NCBI RefSeq assembly: GCF_000208745.1
Contig: NC_030857.1
Span: 561,056 to 625,055, forward strand
DNA: 64,000 nt
Reading direction: 5' to 3'
DNA from: Theobroma cacao
Lineage: Eukaryota; Streptophyta; Magnoliopsida; Malvales; Malvaceae
The translations under genes and the position numbers were made by a program. The first letter of the stretch is position 1. Every line of letters starts with the position of its first letter. Below the pieces are notes generated by a model that saw only the letters and a list, made by a program, of their open reading frames with translations, made no database searches and was not told the origin of the DNA. Shown in pieces: positions 31,308-45,155 of this stretch.

Positions 31308-33106
31308 ACCATCATCATCGATCCTCCATTACCTTATTCCAAGTGATAATTTCATTTGTTTGTTGTAAAGATTATCCTTTTGATTATTCCTTTGAAAGTG
31401 TAGATTTCGTACACGGAACAATAATCATGAGTTGTCTGCCAATCAATGAAAAATTTCATGTTGCATGCTAATCATAGCCTTCCATTAAATTCCCAAGGCT
31501 TGGTAGCGCCGTCCTCATTAAACCCCATTAATGATGAGCAAGGGACCAAAAAAAGCAATATAACGAACTTTAGTCAATCCCAAAAATGGATCAAATGAAA
31601 GGGTTAAGGCTGCATGAGCAAAAGCCAAATAGTACCTGATTTAGGATACATTTATATCATAAATAAATCATCTAATTAACATGTGATTTAGGCCAAACAC
31701 GCCCCAACTTTATCACGTTTTAAGTATGAGAACTTAATTATAATAAGTTGAACTTACAAAGTACCATTCCATATATAAATCTCTTTAATTGCAGTCCCCA
31801 AAGTATAGATGAACAATCGCATTCTTCTACCTTATAACTTCGATCTATCCATCTTTTAGGGCTCAACAAACCCAAACAGAACGCATCCTACCGAGAAAGT
31901 ATTATGGTATCAATTTGGTAATCAAACAACAATTTGAAAAGAAAATAAAATACAGGTACTAATCGTGACCTCTAGTCCATGATATTTAACTAGAAAAAGA
32001 TTGATTCTAGAAGACTTAACGTAAATTGGGATAATGCCTGGCTTGTCGACTTCAAACCCATTTTGTCGTTTAAATATACTGTTATACCAATAAAAATACC
32101 TGGAAACCTCATACCCTGACCATTGTCATTGTTTTCTTTAAGATTACAGGCTTGCGGGAGAAAACCAGAGACTAACAGATTTGAGATAAATGAATGGGAA
32201 TAGATTTGATTTTGCCATTAAAATACAATATAGCCGGCTAGATATGGTAAGGGTATTTGTCAACTTCTAGAAGTGGGAAGGCATTATCTGCAATGAAACA
32301 ATGTTAGATGTCTCAATGCCGACCCACTAATCCTGACATCAGAAAGACCCAGTCACATGGCTAAAGCCTAATTGCCTTACTGAAATAAAAGAGAGAGCTG
32401 GGCTGGAGCCAGGAAATTGGATTTGAAAGGGGAAGAAACAAGGAAGCCCAGATAATTCTATATGGAGAAAAATTGGCCACGAGTTCCTCGCCTGACACAA
32501 AGATGGTGTGGCAAGGTACCAAATTGATCTGTCGCCTGATGAAAACATGGTGGACAATGTCGGATCGATCTGTGGAGAGTAACTCAGAAGTGGGTCCGAA
32601 AAGGTGACGCTTACAATATGAAAGCATTAGGCAAGATAGAATTCAATCAGACTTGTCGGTGGGAGTTGCGGGACACATGAGTTTGGATGCAGTGGCTGGA
32701 GCAACCCGCAGCTCATCTAGATAGTGCATAAATAGGACCAGCATCTATTTATTAGAGTTTGACTTGAGAGGAGTAACAACATCCGTATGCAGACAGGTGT
32801 GAAAAGCCTCCAATCTGTGAGGTGATGGTGAGGCGAGCTAGACGTAGATCATCTGATCAATTGATAACCAAATGAAATATTCTGAATGATGTCTAAAGAA
32901 AATCATTAAGGTTTCAATAGAGGCATTGAAAACATGTAGTTCCATCTTAAAGGCAGATATAACTCTACGTAGAGAACCTGATAAATATCCAGTTACATTT
33001 TAGGTTCAGATAGATCACAAGCTTCCTGAAAAGAAGAAAACCGTCATGTCACACCAAAAATTCATACCATTACTGAAATGCTAGAACCAAAAGTTTCTGT
33101 AATTGA
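31308..33106. other. Convergent spacer between DUF1645 and the S9 peptidase gene
   Basis: About 1.8 kb holding the 3' untranslated regions of both flanking genes. Small open frames on the minus strand at 32339-32627 have no recognisable motif. Nothing else seen. Confidence 0.5.
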
Positions 33107-36100
33107 TCAGTCGAAGTTGTCTATCTTGATTGGTGTAATCTCATCAGCAACATTGAAGCGTCCAACCAACCGTGCAAAAAAAACCATTTGTTGTTCTAGT
33201 GTGAATTTAATGTTTTCAGCCTGTTCAAGTAGAGAATTAGAAATCATGTTTCACTTGGACAACAATTCGGAATAAGACGACAAGCAGGGTGGTATTTACC
33301 TTGCGGAAACCATGTTGTTCTCCCTCATACTCCACAAGAGCAACAGGCAAACCCTTTTCCTTCAATGCCTGGTAGATTTTACGAGCTTGATCAGGGGGTA
33401 CAACCTGTGACATGTAAAGAATAAAGATTATTCAAACTTCAACCTCGGGGAGATCAGAACCATCAAACCTAATGTATCAAAATTTATGGAAACAAAGTTA
33501 CAACCACCATCAAGCTTAGTTGTCCACATATTAAATAATCATATAAACCCCTTGATCTTCAAGGAAATGAAATGCACAAATTATGCATAATGAATCATAC
33601 TTAAATTGCATAACATTTGTCGTAAACAAATTTTCAAGCAATGAAGGTGATAAATATCATAGGCAGGTTAGCCTGATCTCAGTTATTACTTAGCATACAA
33701 CTTATTTTCGAAATCAAATTCTTCTGCTTTGCTAAAGAAAGAGAATTAATAACAAAAAGCCTCAGCTGTGGTCTTATAGCACAATCTGCAAGTCTCCAGA
33801 AATAACACTGAACTAATAATAAACCCCTTGATCTTCATTACTATGGACCAAAAAAAAAGTCTTGACGAAGAAAACATCTGTACCTTATCTTCCAATCCCT
33901 GGAAGAGAATGATGGGGCAAGAAAATTTATCAACAAAATTGATAGGTGACCTCTCAAAGTAATCCGTCTCACTTCCTGCAATTGTTCAGCGATAAGATAT
34001 CCGATAAATGAACACAATTTAAAAACAAATCCGGCATTGATTTTTCTTTTCCAATTACCAACAAGGTTATCAATATAATGAGATTCAAATTTGTGAGTCT
34101 CTGCCCTCAACAAGCTCAAGTCAGCTACCTGTTCACAGAGAAGCACACCATATAATAACTGTCAGTTTTCTATTTCATGTTCATAAGATTTAGGGAAATA
34201 TATGTACAGCATCAACAAATAGAGAAGATAAGGAAAACAGGAGGACATTTCAACTGCATTCTTAATTATTTACAGGGTCATCCTGACTCAAGATCCAGTC
34301 ACCTGCTTCTATGATAATGACAATCTTAAAAATCAAATTTTTCTCAGAATACCATTGCCCATGCCAAAATCAAATTGACAATAACAATGAAATCAAGTAC
34401 TCACACCATAGAGAGAAGCTCCAGCCTTGAACATATCTCTAAAAGCAAGGGCGGCTAAGGTTGTGTACCCACCAGCAGAGCCTCCTGTTATAAAGAGTCG
34501 TTCCTCATCTGCCTTCCCCTTCTCCACCTAGAGAAAAGAAACATGCATTAACACAACTCACAAATGTTATAATATATCTCCATCCATCACAATTTGGAAA
34601 CAATTAAAATTAAGACAACAAATTACCAAAAATCTAGCACAGCTGCAACAGTCATCAACATCAACAATTCCCCATTGCCCCAAAAGTCTCTCACGATATT
34701 GTCTCCCATAACCTGCAAAGTTATGCCATACAAGTCAATCTAAGCATCACATCAAATCATATATAAACAGAAGTGAATGATCATCTGTGTGTGAATGATT
34801 TCCTAAGGCAAGGAGAAAAAACCAGTGCTTCCGCCATAATTAACATCCACAAATGCCCAGCCTCGACTAGTCCAGTACTGGATGCTGAGGTTCAAAATTC
34901 CACGTGTTTCACTTGTAGGCCCTCCTGCCATATATCACACAAAATATATGTCATAATGCATTCAAATACAGAAACAATTTGCTAAGGTACTGGATGCATC
35001 AAGGCAAGGGGCCCTATGTTGGACAAGTTTTATTGAAAGCTAGACATCCATAAAAGCACGCAGCAAGATGTTTTACACTAACTTTCTAGATAAGCAATTA
35101 TCATACCATGACTTTTCAACAGCAACGGAGGCTTTTCTTCCTGGCTCACTTGGTAGAGGGGATTAGATGGTGGATAATAGTATGCATAGGCATTTTGGCC
35201 AGGAACCTCTGTTGGAAATTCAATTAACTCTGGCAGACTGAAGTAGGACTCATACTTTAAACTATCCGGTGAAGACGACCAAATAATCTTGAAATCAACT
35301 ACATTTACTTTATGATCATCTAGAGTCACCTTCAAAGACAACAAAAGACAGAGTTTATGACTGTCATTAAAGCTTTTCACAATATTATTGACATAAGGAG
35401 AAGATGACAGCCTTACCTTAGCCACTGATGAAGGATGAGTTACAGAGGCTCCCTCAACATAGAGACAGTTTTCCCATGAGGTCTGCAAAAGCAAGAACAG
35501 ACATCTTAAAAACCATCATTGTGACTTCTTATGCACGAATTTAAAGGTGACATTAGGAAATGATAAGGAATTTGAAAGTACAATATTGTCTATATCTGTG
35601 AAAGGAATATCAAGCAGAGAAATTGAACCCTGAACAACATCTAGAATTCCAGGATGTGACCTCCCATTTTGCCTGCATCCAGACATCCAGAGTATTGATT
35701 AACAATAAACCAGACAACATGGTTTTTTCAAAAACAAAACTCATGCGTACATTGAAGTATGTTGTCCAGTAATTTTCTCAAAATTACCTGTAGCTGCAGG
35801 CAATCAAGGTTTTTTCCACCTCACTCTTGATGAACTCATAAGAATTCATTCCAAAAATCCACAATGGTCTTGCAAACTCAGCATTCAAGCAATAAAGTGG
35901 AAGCACCTCATTCTTTGATTCAACCTGTTTCCAGAGATAATAAGAGGAGATGAATTCTGATGAACACTCTACATGATGTCTGGCCAGAGAAGTGCACAAA
36001 GTACTATAATGCAGAAAACCACCGATACACCACCTTGGAGGAGGAAAAGTGAGAAAGAAAAAAAAAAGATTTATAAAGTATAACAAAATTTAAAGAACGA

Positions 36101-38240
36101 GACTGATGTCTACAATACTAGTTATAACTATAACAGACAAAAAACAAAAATTTGAGAAGCTGTTAATTTATTGAAAACTGTTGGCCGTGTAAGGACTAAA
36201 CAGGCAATAGATATCTTGGCATTATTATTCTTTAAATGCAGATGCATCATATAAAGTGTTGGAACAATAAATATTGGGCTAATATTGCTGGCCAAAAATT
36301 GCAGTGTCAATATTATCAAGAGTGAACTTACCCATTTATGGAGATTCCAAAATCCACTTTTTCTATCCGTTATGAAAAAAAGTTCTCCTGCACAAATTCA
36401 AAACTGGTAAAATATCTGACTCATCAAATGATTAAACAAGTGATGAATAAATCATCCCTTTCCTATAAGACCAGGAAAAAAATCAAAAGAAAGAGAAAAA
36501 AGAATCAAGTTCATCAGCCCATCGAGGCAACAAAAACATCCCATATGTCAAAGAACACATTATTTCATTCGTGCAAACTCTATATTTTAGTGCTTACAAA
36601 GCATGATACCACAAAAGTCTATATTGCATATTTAAGCTTGTTCGCAAATTAAGAATATCATTATGGAATACCTGTTGGGGACCACTTCGGCTCAGTGGGA
36701 GACTCCACAATTTTAGGATCACAACCAGCTACACAAACACGTTTGTACAGATCTCTGCAGGACAAACCAATCAATAAATATCAATGATATTAGTAGTACT
36801 AGAAAATAATAGCATTCATAAAAAAAATTGGGCTAAAACATGAATTCTCTCATCTCTGAACAGAACAAGTAATCTTTAATTTTGAAGAAGAAAATCAAAG
36901 AAATAACAGAAAATGGTTATAGGAATGAAAAGAATGCTGAAGAAGAGCTATAAAACCACTGAAAGCATTCAGCGCACCCATTCTCAGAAATATAGCCAAC
37001 CCAGAGCTCTGCTTTATCCCACGGCATGTTAGGGTGGCTCCATTCAATCCATGCCATCCTTTCACCTTTGGGGTCCAAGCGTGGGAAAGCATAGAAATCA
37101 TTGCCACTCACTAATACTTTTGGCTCTGAATGTTGACAATAGGAACAAAAATCATTCATTATAATAATGTGAAACAACAACAATAATGACAACATTAACA
37201 TATAAAAACAAAAACCCAAACCCCCTGAAAAACCATATCATAATACAGAGAATTCACATCAAGATCAGGTTTAGTTCCAGAGAAATTTATACCTTGGTTC
37301 CCATCATCAAGTGATACTGCTGCGATTGTTGTGGTTGCATTTATACTACTTTCACGGCGATCTATCAAGGCACTAAGATTGAATCAATAAAAAGGACAAT
37401 CTGACAACCGCATTAACACTAGAGATAAGCAACATATCAAAAAGGCCTAACCTTCCATTACAGTGATATAACGGTCAAGCCTTGAATCAAAAACTCCATC
37501 AGCATAACTCACAACCGGTCCTCCATAATCTGGAGTAATTGGTACAGGACAAGGATCTGCTTTGCCACCCGGTAACATTGGTTAATTCCAATCAAAACCT
37601 TAACTTAGAGTAAAATGAATACAGTGACAAATTTGTACCTTTGGAACTGATTGATTGCTTGTACAATCTCTGATCTATATAATTGGAGAAAACAACAGTA
37701 TCCCCAGAAATCCTAAACGCTCCTCCTCCATACTCTTGAGCCACTGTACGTACAGCAAACTCCTTTGGCGTAATATCAAAAGGTTCATCTCCAGGCTTCT
37801 CCGCTCCTTTCACAAGAACTGCCCGTCTATAAAAGGAAAACCAAAACTTAGTCTCCAATGTGCAAAATAACATCAAATGAACATTGGGGGTTTGAGAGGT
37901 TTAAGGCTTCAAGTTACCCTGATTCAGAAGGGCGTGACTCGAGCCAAAAGAGATGGCCTTGGGAGTCAACGGCGGTGCCTCCAAGCCGTTTGGAGGAGCC
38001 TGAAACGACGTCGGCGGTGATGGGGGATTTCCATGAACCGTATGGAGCTGTTATTTTTTGGTCTTCTGATAAGGGTACTTGAGCTTGTGAAGAAGCCATT
38101 ATTTTGTATCTCTGGGGTTGAGTCTTCTTCTTAGTAGCGATAGTGAAGACGGTTCTTTTACTGAAATGGTTGAAGATGAGAGTGGAAGAGAACAATGAAG
38201 AAGTAGAAGTAAAGAACCGAGTGAGGATCGAAAGAGCCAT
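33107..38240 (-). CDS. Prolyl oligopeptidase family (S9) serine peptidase / acylaminoacyl-peptidase-like (18 exons)
   Basis: A peptidase of the S9 family: N-terminal WD40-like beta-propeller and C-terminal alpha/beta hydrolase. Exons in transcript order: 38240-37918, 37826-37639, 37556-37452, 37361-37293, 37125-36978, 36754-36672, 36387-36332, 35924-35788, 35672-35582, 35482-35417, 35329-35107, 34924-34823, 34712-34627, 34527-34405, 34128-34059, 33975-33884, 33404-33300 and 33220-33107, giving 726 aa with frame kept throughout. The hydrolase part starts at [15 protein letters not shown]. The nucleophile is Ser576 in [10 protein letters not shown], the acid Asp653 in [11 protein letters not shown], and the base His685 in [11 protein letters not shown]. 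All are present. The first 47 residues are rich in Ser, Thr and Arg with no acidic residues, like a plastid or mitochondrial presequence; a second Met at residue 48 (38099) would give a 679-aa cytosolic form. The Arabidopsis counterpart I recall is the alpha/beta hydrolase At5g36210. The substrate is unknown. Confidence 0.9.
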
Positions 38241-41200
38241 TGACTCTTTAACTCTAAGGAATCACATGTAAGCAGGTTTATTTAGGTGGATAGAGTTTGC
38301 GTCATCCGGGATTCATCGTAACCTTTCGTTGTTTGAAATCAATGGTATGTTGTCAGTTGGACTTCCAATGTCGGACCCAAATTCCGGATTCTACGAGTCA
38401 TACACGTACAAGCATTTGGTGTACAACAGACAAATCGAGCTTTCCCTGTTTTTTATTCTTCCGGGACCTTCTCATTCCTTAGTTCAAGAAGCTGATTTTG
38501 TCGTTTCTTGTACAGATTTAAGCAAATGACTTTTTGGGATCATGGAATGGGCTTTGATTTGCTCATAACTGGTCCAAAAATATCAACATGGGCCTTGCAA
38601 GTTCACTAGAGTTGCAGCAGAAAAATGATCATCCTTCCATCTACCTACCCTTTGGATCTGACCCAGGAAATTTTCAAGTCGAGAAGCTAAGAAGTAAACC
38701 AAATATAAGAGCTCAGCTAGAGCACACCTTAGTTTGCTAAAAATATAGTGATTTTTCCTCTATAATTCACTCCAAGAAGGTAAATTCAACTGTTACTGAG
38801 TTGAATTCTAGTTGCGGAAGAGCTTTTGCTACTCCATACTTTGCGTATGGAGTTACTGAAAATTGAAACTAATTCTAGTGTACCTCAGTCTTTCATCTCT
38901 TGTTTGCATGCCTATGGTTGCATCAAGCTCAACTGCTGGAGATTGATTTCACCTGTCCTACCTTTTTGGCAATTCAAAATCCATCTTTTGCCACTAGCAA
39001 GCTATTAGAATTGTTGATCATTTTTCCAGCATTGCTACTCTACTCCCCTTGTCTTTATGTTAAACCCCAATCCAGTTTGACTTGATATTGCTATTCTTTG
39101 TAAATCGGTTCTTAGGCAGACATATAGCACATGTTTGCCAAAGCTTTTCAAGAATACTCCATGTTACATGCTTGTGAAAGAAAAAGAAAGACAGTGATAC
39201 AAGGAAATTCAGTTCATCCAACTCTTCCATTTGCAATTGCTTCTTGACATCACATGCTAGTCAATATGAACAAAGCAAGTGGGGGGATAGAGGAGAAAAG
39301 GGGCATTAACTCGCCATAGCGATTAGCCGCTTGCTGTCTGTCTGCCTATTCCTTGCAATTCCACATGCTGATGTCTCTAAAAATGGAAGTAACCATAAAT
39401 AAAACATGGGGTTTTGATCCATTTCCTGACACCAGATCACATTCGAGGCCCCAAAACCGCCTAACTAGCTTGGGCCCAATGTTTCCCCTAACTTGTTTCA
39501 CTTCCACAATTTCCAGCCAAACTGGTTCTCCATAGCTAACGACGGAGGAGCATATAGCCAGTTGGAAATATGAACCCCTTGTTTTTTTTCTTTCAAAAGA
39601 AAATATGTACTGTCACTATGCAATTCAGCAATCATTGTTTTTTGCTAATGGCAAGCATGAGTGCCTTGGTATTACTTTCTAAGGATAATCTCTAAACAAG
39701 AAAGCTTCCTTAGTGAGATACAACTGGGCCGCCATAACTATAAAGTATACAAGGAGTTAAAGAGGGAAAGGGCATGTAATTTCACATTAAATCAAAACCA
39801 TTATCTTTGGTAGTAGTAGGGGCTCGGAGTCTAGACAGTAATTCACATTCAAATCCTCTTATACAAAAAAGAAAAGGACATTTCTTGTATTAATGAAGAT
39901 GGTAATGATACATAACTACCAATGCACAATTATTTAATTAATCAGTTTGGATGAGGTTCTGTGGATATACAATTATAATATGCTAGAGCTGGAAACCATA
40001 TCATGCTCTTTTTACATTTTGCAAATTGTAACGTAAAATATTCCAAAGGGGCAAAAGGGGCACCAGATTCAGGTCATCTGGCACTGATATACTAGCCTGG
40101 TTGCACAAGAACTTCTAAAGCCTGCAAAAAATAAGCACCTTTCAAAGAAAATAGAGTTGTTTTTGTGACACATAACTTCCCCTTTGGGCCTCTAGAAAGC
40201 TTTTTAGTGTGATTTGCCCAAGCTGTCTTCAACTATCAAGACTTGTATCAAAGAAAATTCTTCAGGTGCCCATTTTCCATTTCTCTGAAAAGATCTGTCT
40301 GTTGCCAACTTTTTTGGTTGGATGGCTACCGGTAGTTAGGCTTTTTGCGCAACCTAAACTTAAAACATGATTAAGCAATCATCAAGAATAATTATATGCC
40401 CATCAGAAACCTTTCAAAGCCAGAGCTACTCACTGAGAAAATTTAATGTCAGAAAAGGTTCGATCAAGGACTAGCAATCAGCTACACTCAGAGTTCATTT
40501 CATAACAGGAAAGTAATAATTGCAAAGAAACGAAGACCAGCCACAAGTCAGGTAGAAGCGCAAGCAAAGTGGACAATGGGACGGGGCAGTCCCATCATAG
40601 GCACAATAATTTCAAGGCAGGGACAAAGCATTTAGATTGTAGAATCATTTTAGATTACTTTAATCCATTTGAAGCTCTCCCTGGTTTGGATAATAATATC
40701 AAAGACAATTGACTCTGAATGACATTTGGGACTTGGGAAAAAGTAAGTAGTAGTACTAGTAGTAATATTCATTTATCTTCAAATGATACCAAAGATTTTT
40801 CAAGCCGAAAACACATAATACCTATCACTTCACCTTAGCTTTATTGGTGATTTTATCTTCAAACACAGTCAATGACTTTTTGCTAAGTGTTCTAAATCGT
40901 TGGTCCAAGCCCGCGTCTCTGTTTCCTGTCCAAATTCATTAAATTCCATTACCAAACCCTGATATGGAGCCCAGGCTGCTAAGCTGTTTAACTCTCACAC
41001 GCGAAGTGTTTTTTTATATATGAACGTAACCCTTTGTCTAATCAGTCCTTGGGAGGGAGAAGGGGGCAGTGGACCAAAAGCAGATTTAAAACATATCAAT
41101 CTCTAGAATCTTGAGGAAATTCTTTGAAGTGTTACTGTCAAGATAAAATCGAGCAATTTATTGCAGTGGTCCATGATTAGCTATCAGAAAATTGTTGACA

Positions 41201-42253
41201 GAAATGTACATAGTAATTTTTACTTCTCTGGGTAACATTACAGGAGAATATGGCTAGGACAAGAAGATTTATTTAGTATTAATTTCCAGATATTCATGGT
41301 ACTGTGATGATGCCGACGGTGCTTTCTTTTTTGTAATTAGTCTTTTTCAGATGAACCCCTCTCAGACAGTGACCTGTCTTTGTTTTCACATGGCTGGTAA
41401 ACGTAATTGAATTGCTTAGATATGCAACCATTAACAGGGCAAGTGAGAAAGGAAAATCACTCTCCAACTACCATGGGGTGAGGCGCTTAAATTCTCAAAT
41501 GATTAGAAATGCTTTAGCTGTAAGCCAAAATGGAATGCACCTTAATAGCAAAACAGTAGCATTACATTGAGAAAGGATTGGAAGGGAATTCAAAAGAACA
41601 TGATCAATATTTCAGTTTGTGCGGCTGCCTGAAAGGCCTTTATCGAACAAGACCATGGTCTGACACACAAAAAGAAGGATAAGTAACTGCAGTCACAAGC
41701 AAAAGCAAAGTTTCCAATTCCATGGATGAACAGTAGAAAAATTGAGGGAAGATGAGCTGCACCTCAATAATTAGTGTGAGTTTGTAAAAAGCATAAAGCA
41801 GGTGATGTTGATGCCCTATGTAATGATCAGAGAGGCACATGCTAAACCCAACATTACCAGAGTCCTTTTTTCATCTTTTTTGAGAGTTTTTTTCTTCACC
41901 CCATTCCCCACAAGGTGTGGTCCGACCTCCCTTATCTTATCCCATTCAACTCCCTCTCTTTTTCATCACTAAACTTGGTCACATCAAGCTTTGGTCTCAT
42001 TTTTCTTTTCTCTTAACCAACTTGTAGGCTCTCTTCTCTTCTCTCCCCCACCTCAAAGATTCCAAGGACAATCAAACCAAGTGACTAACCACCTGCCTAA
42101 CTCACTCCTTTATTTTCCCATAGGATTGCCCCCCCCCCGCCCCCTTTGCCCCGCTACCCTTTTCTCCCTCTATTTAGTTTAAACTTTGTCGTTCACCTCA
42201 GAATAGCTCCTTTCTAGTTTCTTGAATTGGGTTACCTCAAGCAAATTCAAAAT
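38241..42253. other. Spacer between divergent S9 peptidase and MIZ1-like genes
   Basis: About 4 kb of AT-rich sequence with the promoters of both genes at its ends. The right end (41860-42220) is strongly pyrimidine-rich, including a nearly pure C block near 42129, typical of a plant leader. No open frame resembles a known protein and no clear repeat was seen. Confidence 0.5.
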
Positions 42254-42946
42254 ATGCCACCGGTTCACTCGAGTCCATATTTCCAAATGGACAATCCGGC
42301 AATACTATCTTTGCTCCGGCCTACTCCTGGAGAGAAACACCGGAAGTCCAGTAGTGGCGGCCTCTTGCGTATGTTCAAGCTCTTCCCCATGCTAACCTCG
42401 GGGTGCAAGATGGTTGCACTATTGGGTCGACCTCGGAAGCCTATGCTGAAGGATAGTGCTACAACAGGTACAATTTTTGGCTATCGTAAAGGCAGAGTTT
42501 GCTTAGCAATACAAGATGATCCCCATTGCGTGCCAATGTTTGTCATAGAGCTACCAATGCTCACCAGCGTACTTCAAAAGGAAATGGCGTCTGATATAGT
42601 CAGAATAGCGTTAGAGAGTGAAACCAAGACTCACAAGAAGAAAGTGTTGGAGGAGTTTGTCTGGGCGGTGTATTGTAATGGAAGAAAGATGGGTTACTCT
42701 ATCAGGAGGAAGCAATTGTCTGAAGATGAGCTTCATGTTATGCAGCTTTTGCGAGGTGTGTCAATGGGTGCAGGCGTCCTTCCAAGCCCAAACGAGAAGG
42801 AAACGGCTGCAGATGGGGAATTAACGTACATGAGAGCAAGATTTGAGAGGGTGGTTGGATCAAAGGACTCCGAAGCTCTATACATGATTAACCCAGATGG
42901 TGCACCTGGCCCTGAACTAAGTATTTTCTTTGTAAGAGCTCATTAG
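42254..42946 (+). CDS. MIZU-KUSSEI1-like protein (DUF617), single exon
   Basis: A 230-aa intronless member of the land-plant MIZ1/DUF617 family. Arabidopsis MIZ1 is an ER-associated protein needed for root hydrotropism; most paralogues are uncharacterised. Residues 1-60 are a variable head with basic patches (PGEKHRKSSSGG). The conserved domain starts near TGTIFGYRKGRVCLAIQDD, continues through PMFVIELPMLTSVLQKEM, RIALESETK, VWAVYCNGRKMGYSIRR, LLRGVSMGAGVLP and YMRARFERVVGSKDSEALYMINPDG, and ends PGPELSIFFVRAH, full length for the family. The open frame extends upstream to a TTG at 42227, but the first ATG is at 42254. The paralogue group is not certain. Confidence 0.9.
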   Translation: MPPVHSSPYFQMDNPAILSLLRPTPGEKHRKSSSGGLLRMFKLFPMLTSGCKMVALLGRPRKPMLKDSATTGTIFGYRKGRVCLAIQDDPHCVPMFVIELPMLTSVLQKEMASDIVRIALESETKTHKKKVLEEFVWAVYCNGRKMGYSIRRKQLSEDELHVMQLLRGVSMGAGVLPSPNEKETAADGELTYMRARFERVVGSKDSEALYMINPDGAPGPELSIFFVRAH

Positions 42947-44776
42947 AATTAACCTGTGTTATTCCAGGTTTATATTGTACACTTGAAATTTTACATCAGT
43001 ACCATAAAAACTATTTCCTCTTGTTCAATGACGGAAAGAAACAGATCACCTTGGCTCTACTATGCCTATGTCCCATGGTTCAGCTAGCTCATATGGTTTT
43101 TGCGCTAGGTGCCAACCCTAAATTAGCTGCTCTGTCACTTTCATGTAGTTGAAAGTCAATATCATCACCTGTTTCTGCCTTGAGAATAAGATGAATGCCG
43201 ACATACCAGGCTCCCGTTGTCTCAAACTGGACAATGAACATGGATTATGCATTAATGGCGGAAAATTTTCCTGGTTAACCAACTTTGAGCCGGGTGTATA
43301 ATTCAACAGCTACAAATTCTGCAGATAACTTTGCAGGAAACGAAAAAGGTGCATGTCTTTTTGCATCAAACATTTTATCCCAGTTAAGTACTTCGAGGAA
43401 AGATTATCATCTACTGAAACACAATTCCAATTAAGAAATATTTTTCCCTGTACACAATCTTTCGCTTGAAAGGTGTCAGGGTTCGATGGTTTAATGTACT
43501 GGAAAATACTAATGGTTAGCATTCAAGCATACCCAAATATTAAAGTCTTGAGGTTTAAGTATCTGATGTAGACTCCCAAATAGATGTTTCTGTGGTGGCT
43601 GAAATTCCGAGCATTTACTTTCATGGGCCGCCTAGGCATAAATTCTTGCCACCAATAACTCCCTGCTTGCTTTTCATAGGCCATATATGTTGACATCTTG
43701 TGCAGACAATCTCTTTCACAATCTATCAATTTGATCCTCATTAATTAAGTACAAGCTTTTCCTTTAACTTTTGTACTGAAGTCAGTTTGATTTGCAAATC
43801 ATGTTTCTGTTCAGAAGATTCAAAAACCAAAAGCAACACCAGGGGGACTATACCTAGCTAGTTCTAGCCCCTATAGAATCATGTGAAAATCCCATTCATC
43901 TAAATCAAAGGGGGAGTTGGTGTTCCCATTACAAAAAAGTATAAAGCTCCAGACAGCTTGATAGGGGCAGAAAAATTGAGAAACAAGTCGACCAACAGAA
44001 AAACAAAGCAAACCTGCTAAAACAAAAACTAGAAAACAAGCAGATACAGAACAAACAACAACAACAAAACTAATACTATGGTAAGGGTAGTTGTGCAGCC
44101 CTATTGACAAGATTATCAGGAATTTACAAATGCTTTGAAAGTTGAAACAAGGCTGACAAGCAAGATCAGAAAATCAATGGTAAGGGTAGTTTTGAAACGG
44201 ATTGAGGGAAACCAAAACAAGTTGGCTTTTGAGAAATGGGGTGAGAAATTGAGAATAGGACCAATATATGTACTGCAGACATGGACATATGTGGGATGGG
44301 AATTATTGTTGCAGCTTGGGAAGAAGTATTCCTTTCTTGGAAGGAATAGAAAAGTGAAACCTGGCCCAATCATTGGATCCCAATGTTAGTAAAGCAAAGG
44401 TGAAGATATTGGTTTTCCTCCATTGAAGATTAAGGATGTTCCAAGAGAAATATTAATCAAAATGTTGGTGGGGGCAATGAAATGAGAGAGAAAGTGGCCA
44501 CAGATGAAATCCAAGTATACACACTTTAACCAGAATCATGCGTGCTTGTCATCTAAACTAACCCATAGATGGCCAACATCAGGTAATATTTGGGCCACTG
44601 TTCGATCCAAATTCTCAATCCCACAGCTCTTCTCGGTCCACAGCCTTATCGGTCCAACCACGATGACTGCTAAAAGGAGAAACAATGCCCAGCCCACAAC
44701 AACCTTCGCTCTCCAAAACCAACTCTATTAAACCAACTTTTCCTCATATTCACAATCGTCCACAGCGACTCGAAAA

Positions 44777-45155
44777 AGTAATTAAAAAAAATTATTTTTT
44801 ATTATATTTAATTAATTTTTTATATTTTATTTTTAATTAAATAAATTTTTATTATTAATAGTTGAACAATTATATTTAATCAAAATATCATATATCATTT
44901 TATGTTATGTGACAATAACATGACATGTTGATATATTATAACGAATAATAACATAACTATTGATGTGATATAATAATATAATCATGTGATATTTTCACAT
45001 TTCACATTATTGTTATGTGAGTATAAAATGATAAGTGATATTTTTACTAATACTAATTAACCAACCGTGAGTTATAAAAATTTATTTAATTTAAAATAAA
45101 AATATAAATATTTAATTAAACGTAATAAAAAAATAATAATTTTTTTAATAATGTA
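44777..45155. mobile_element. MITE-like element with long terminal inverted repeats
   Basis: The two halves are near mirror images. The left arm (about 44777-44930) reads in order ATTATTTTTTATTA, AATTAAATAAATTTTTAT, AAAATATCATATATCATTTTAT and ACAATAACATGACATG. The reverse complement of the right arm (about 45155-44985) gives the same series with small changes, including AATTAAATAAATTTTTAT exactly and AAAATATCACTTATCATTTTAT. Arms of roughly 150 bases leave a short centre, so the unit could fold into one long hairpin. There is no transposase frame, so it is non-autonomous. Ends and target-site duplication are not resolved. Confidence 0.65.
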
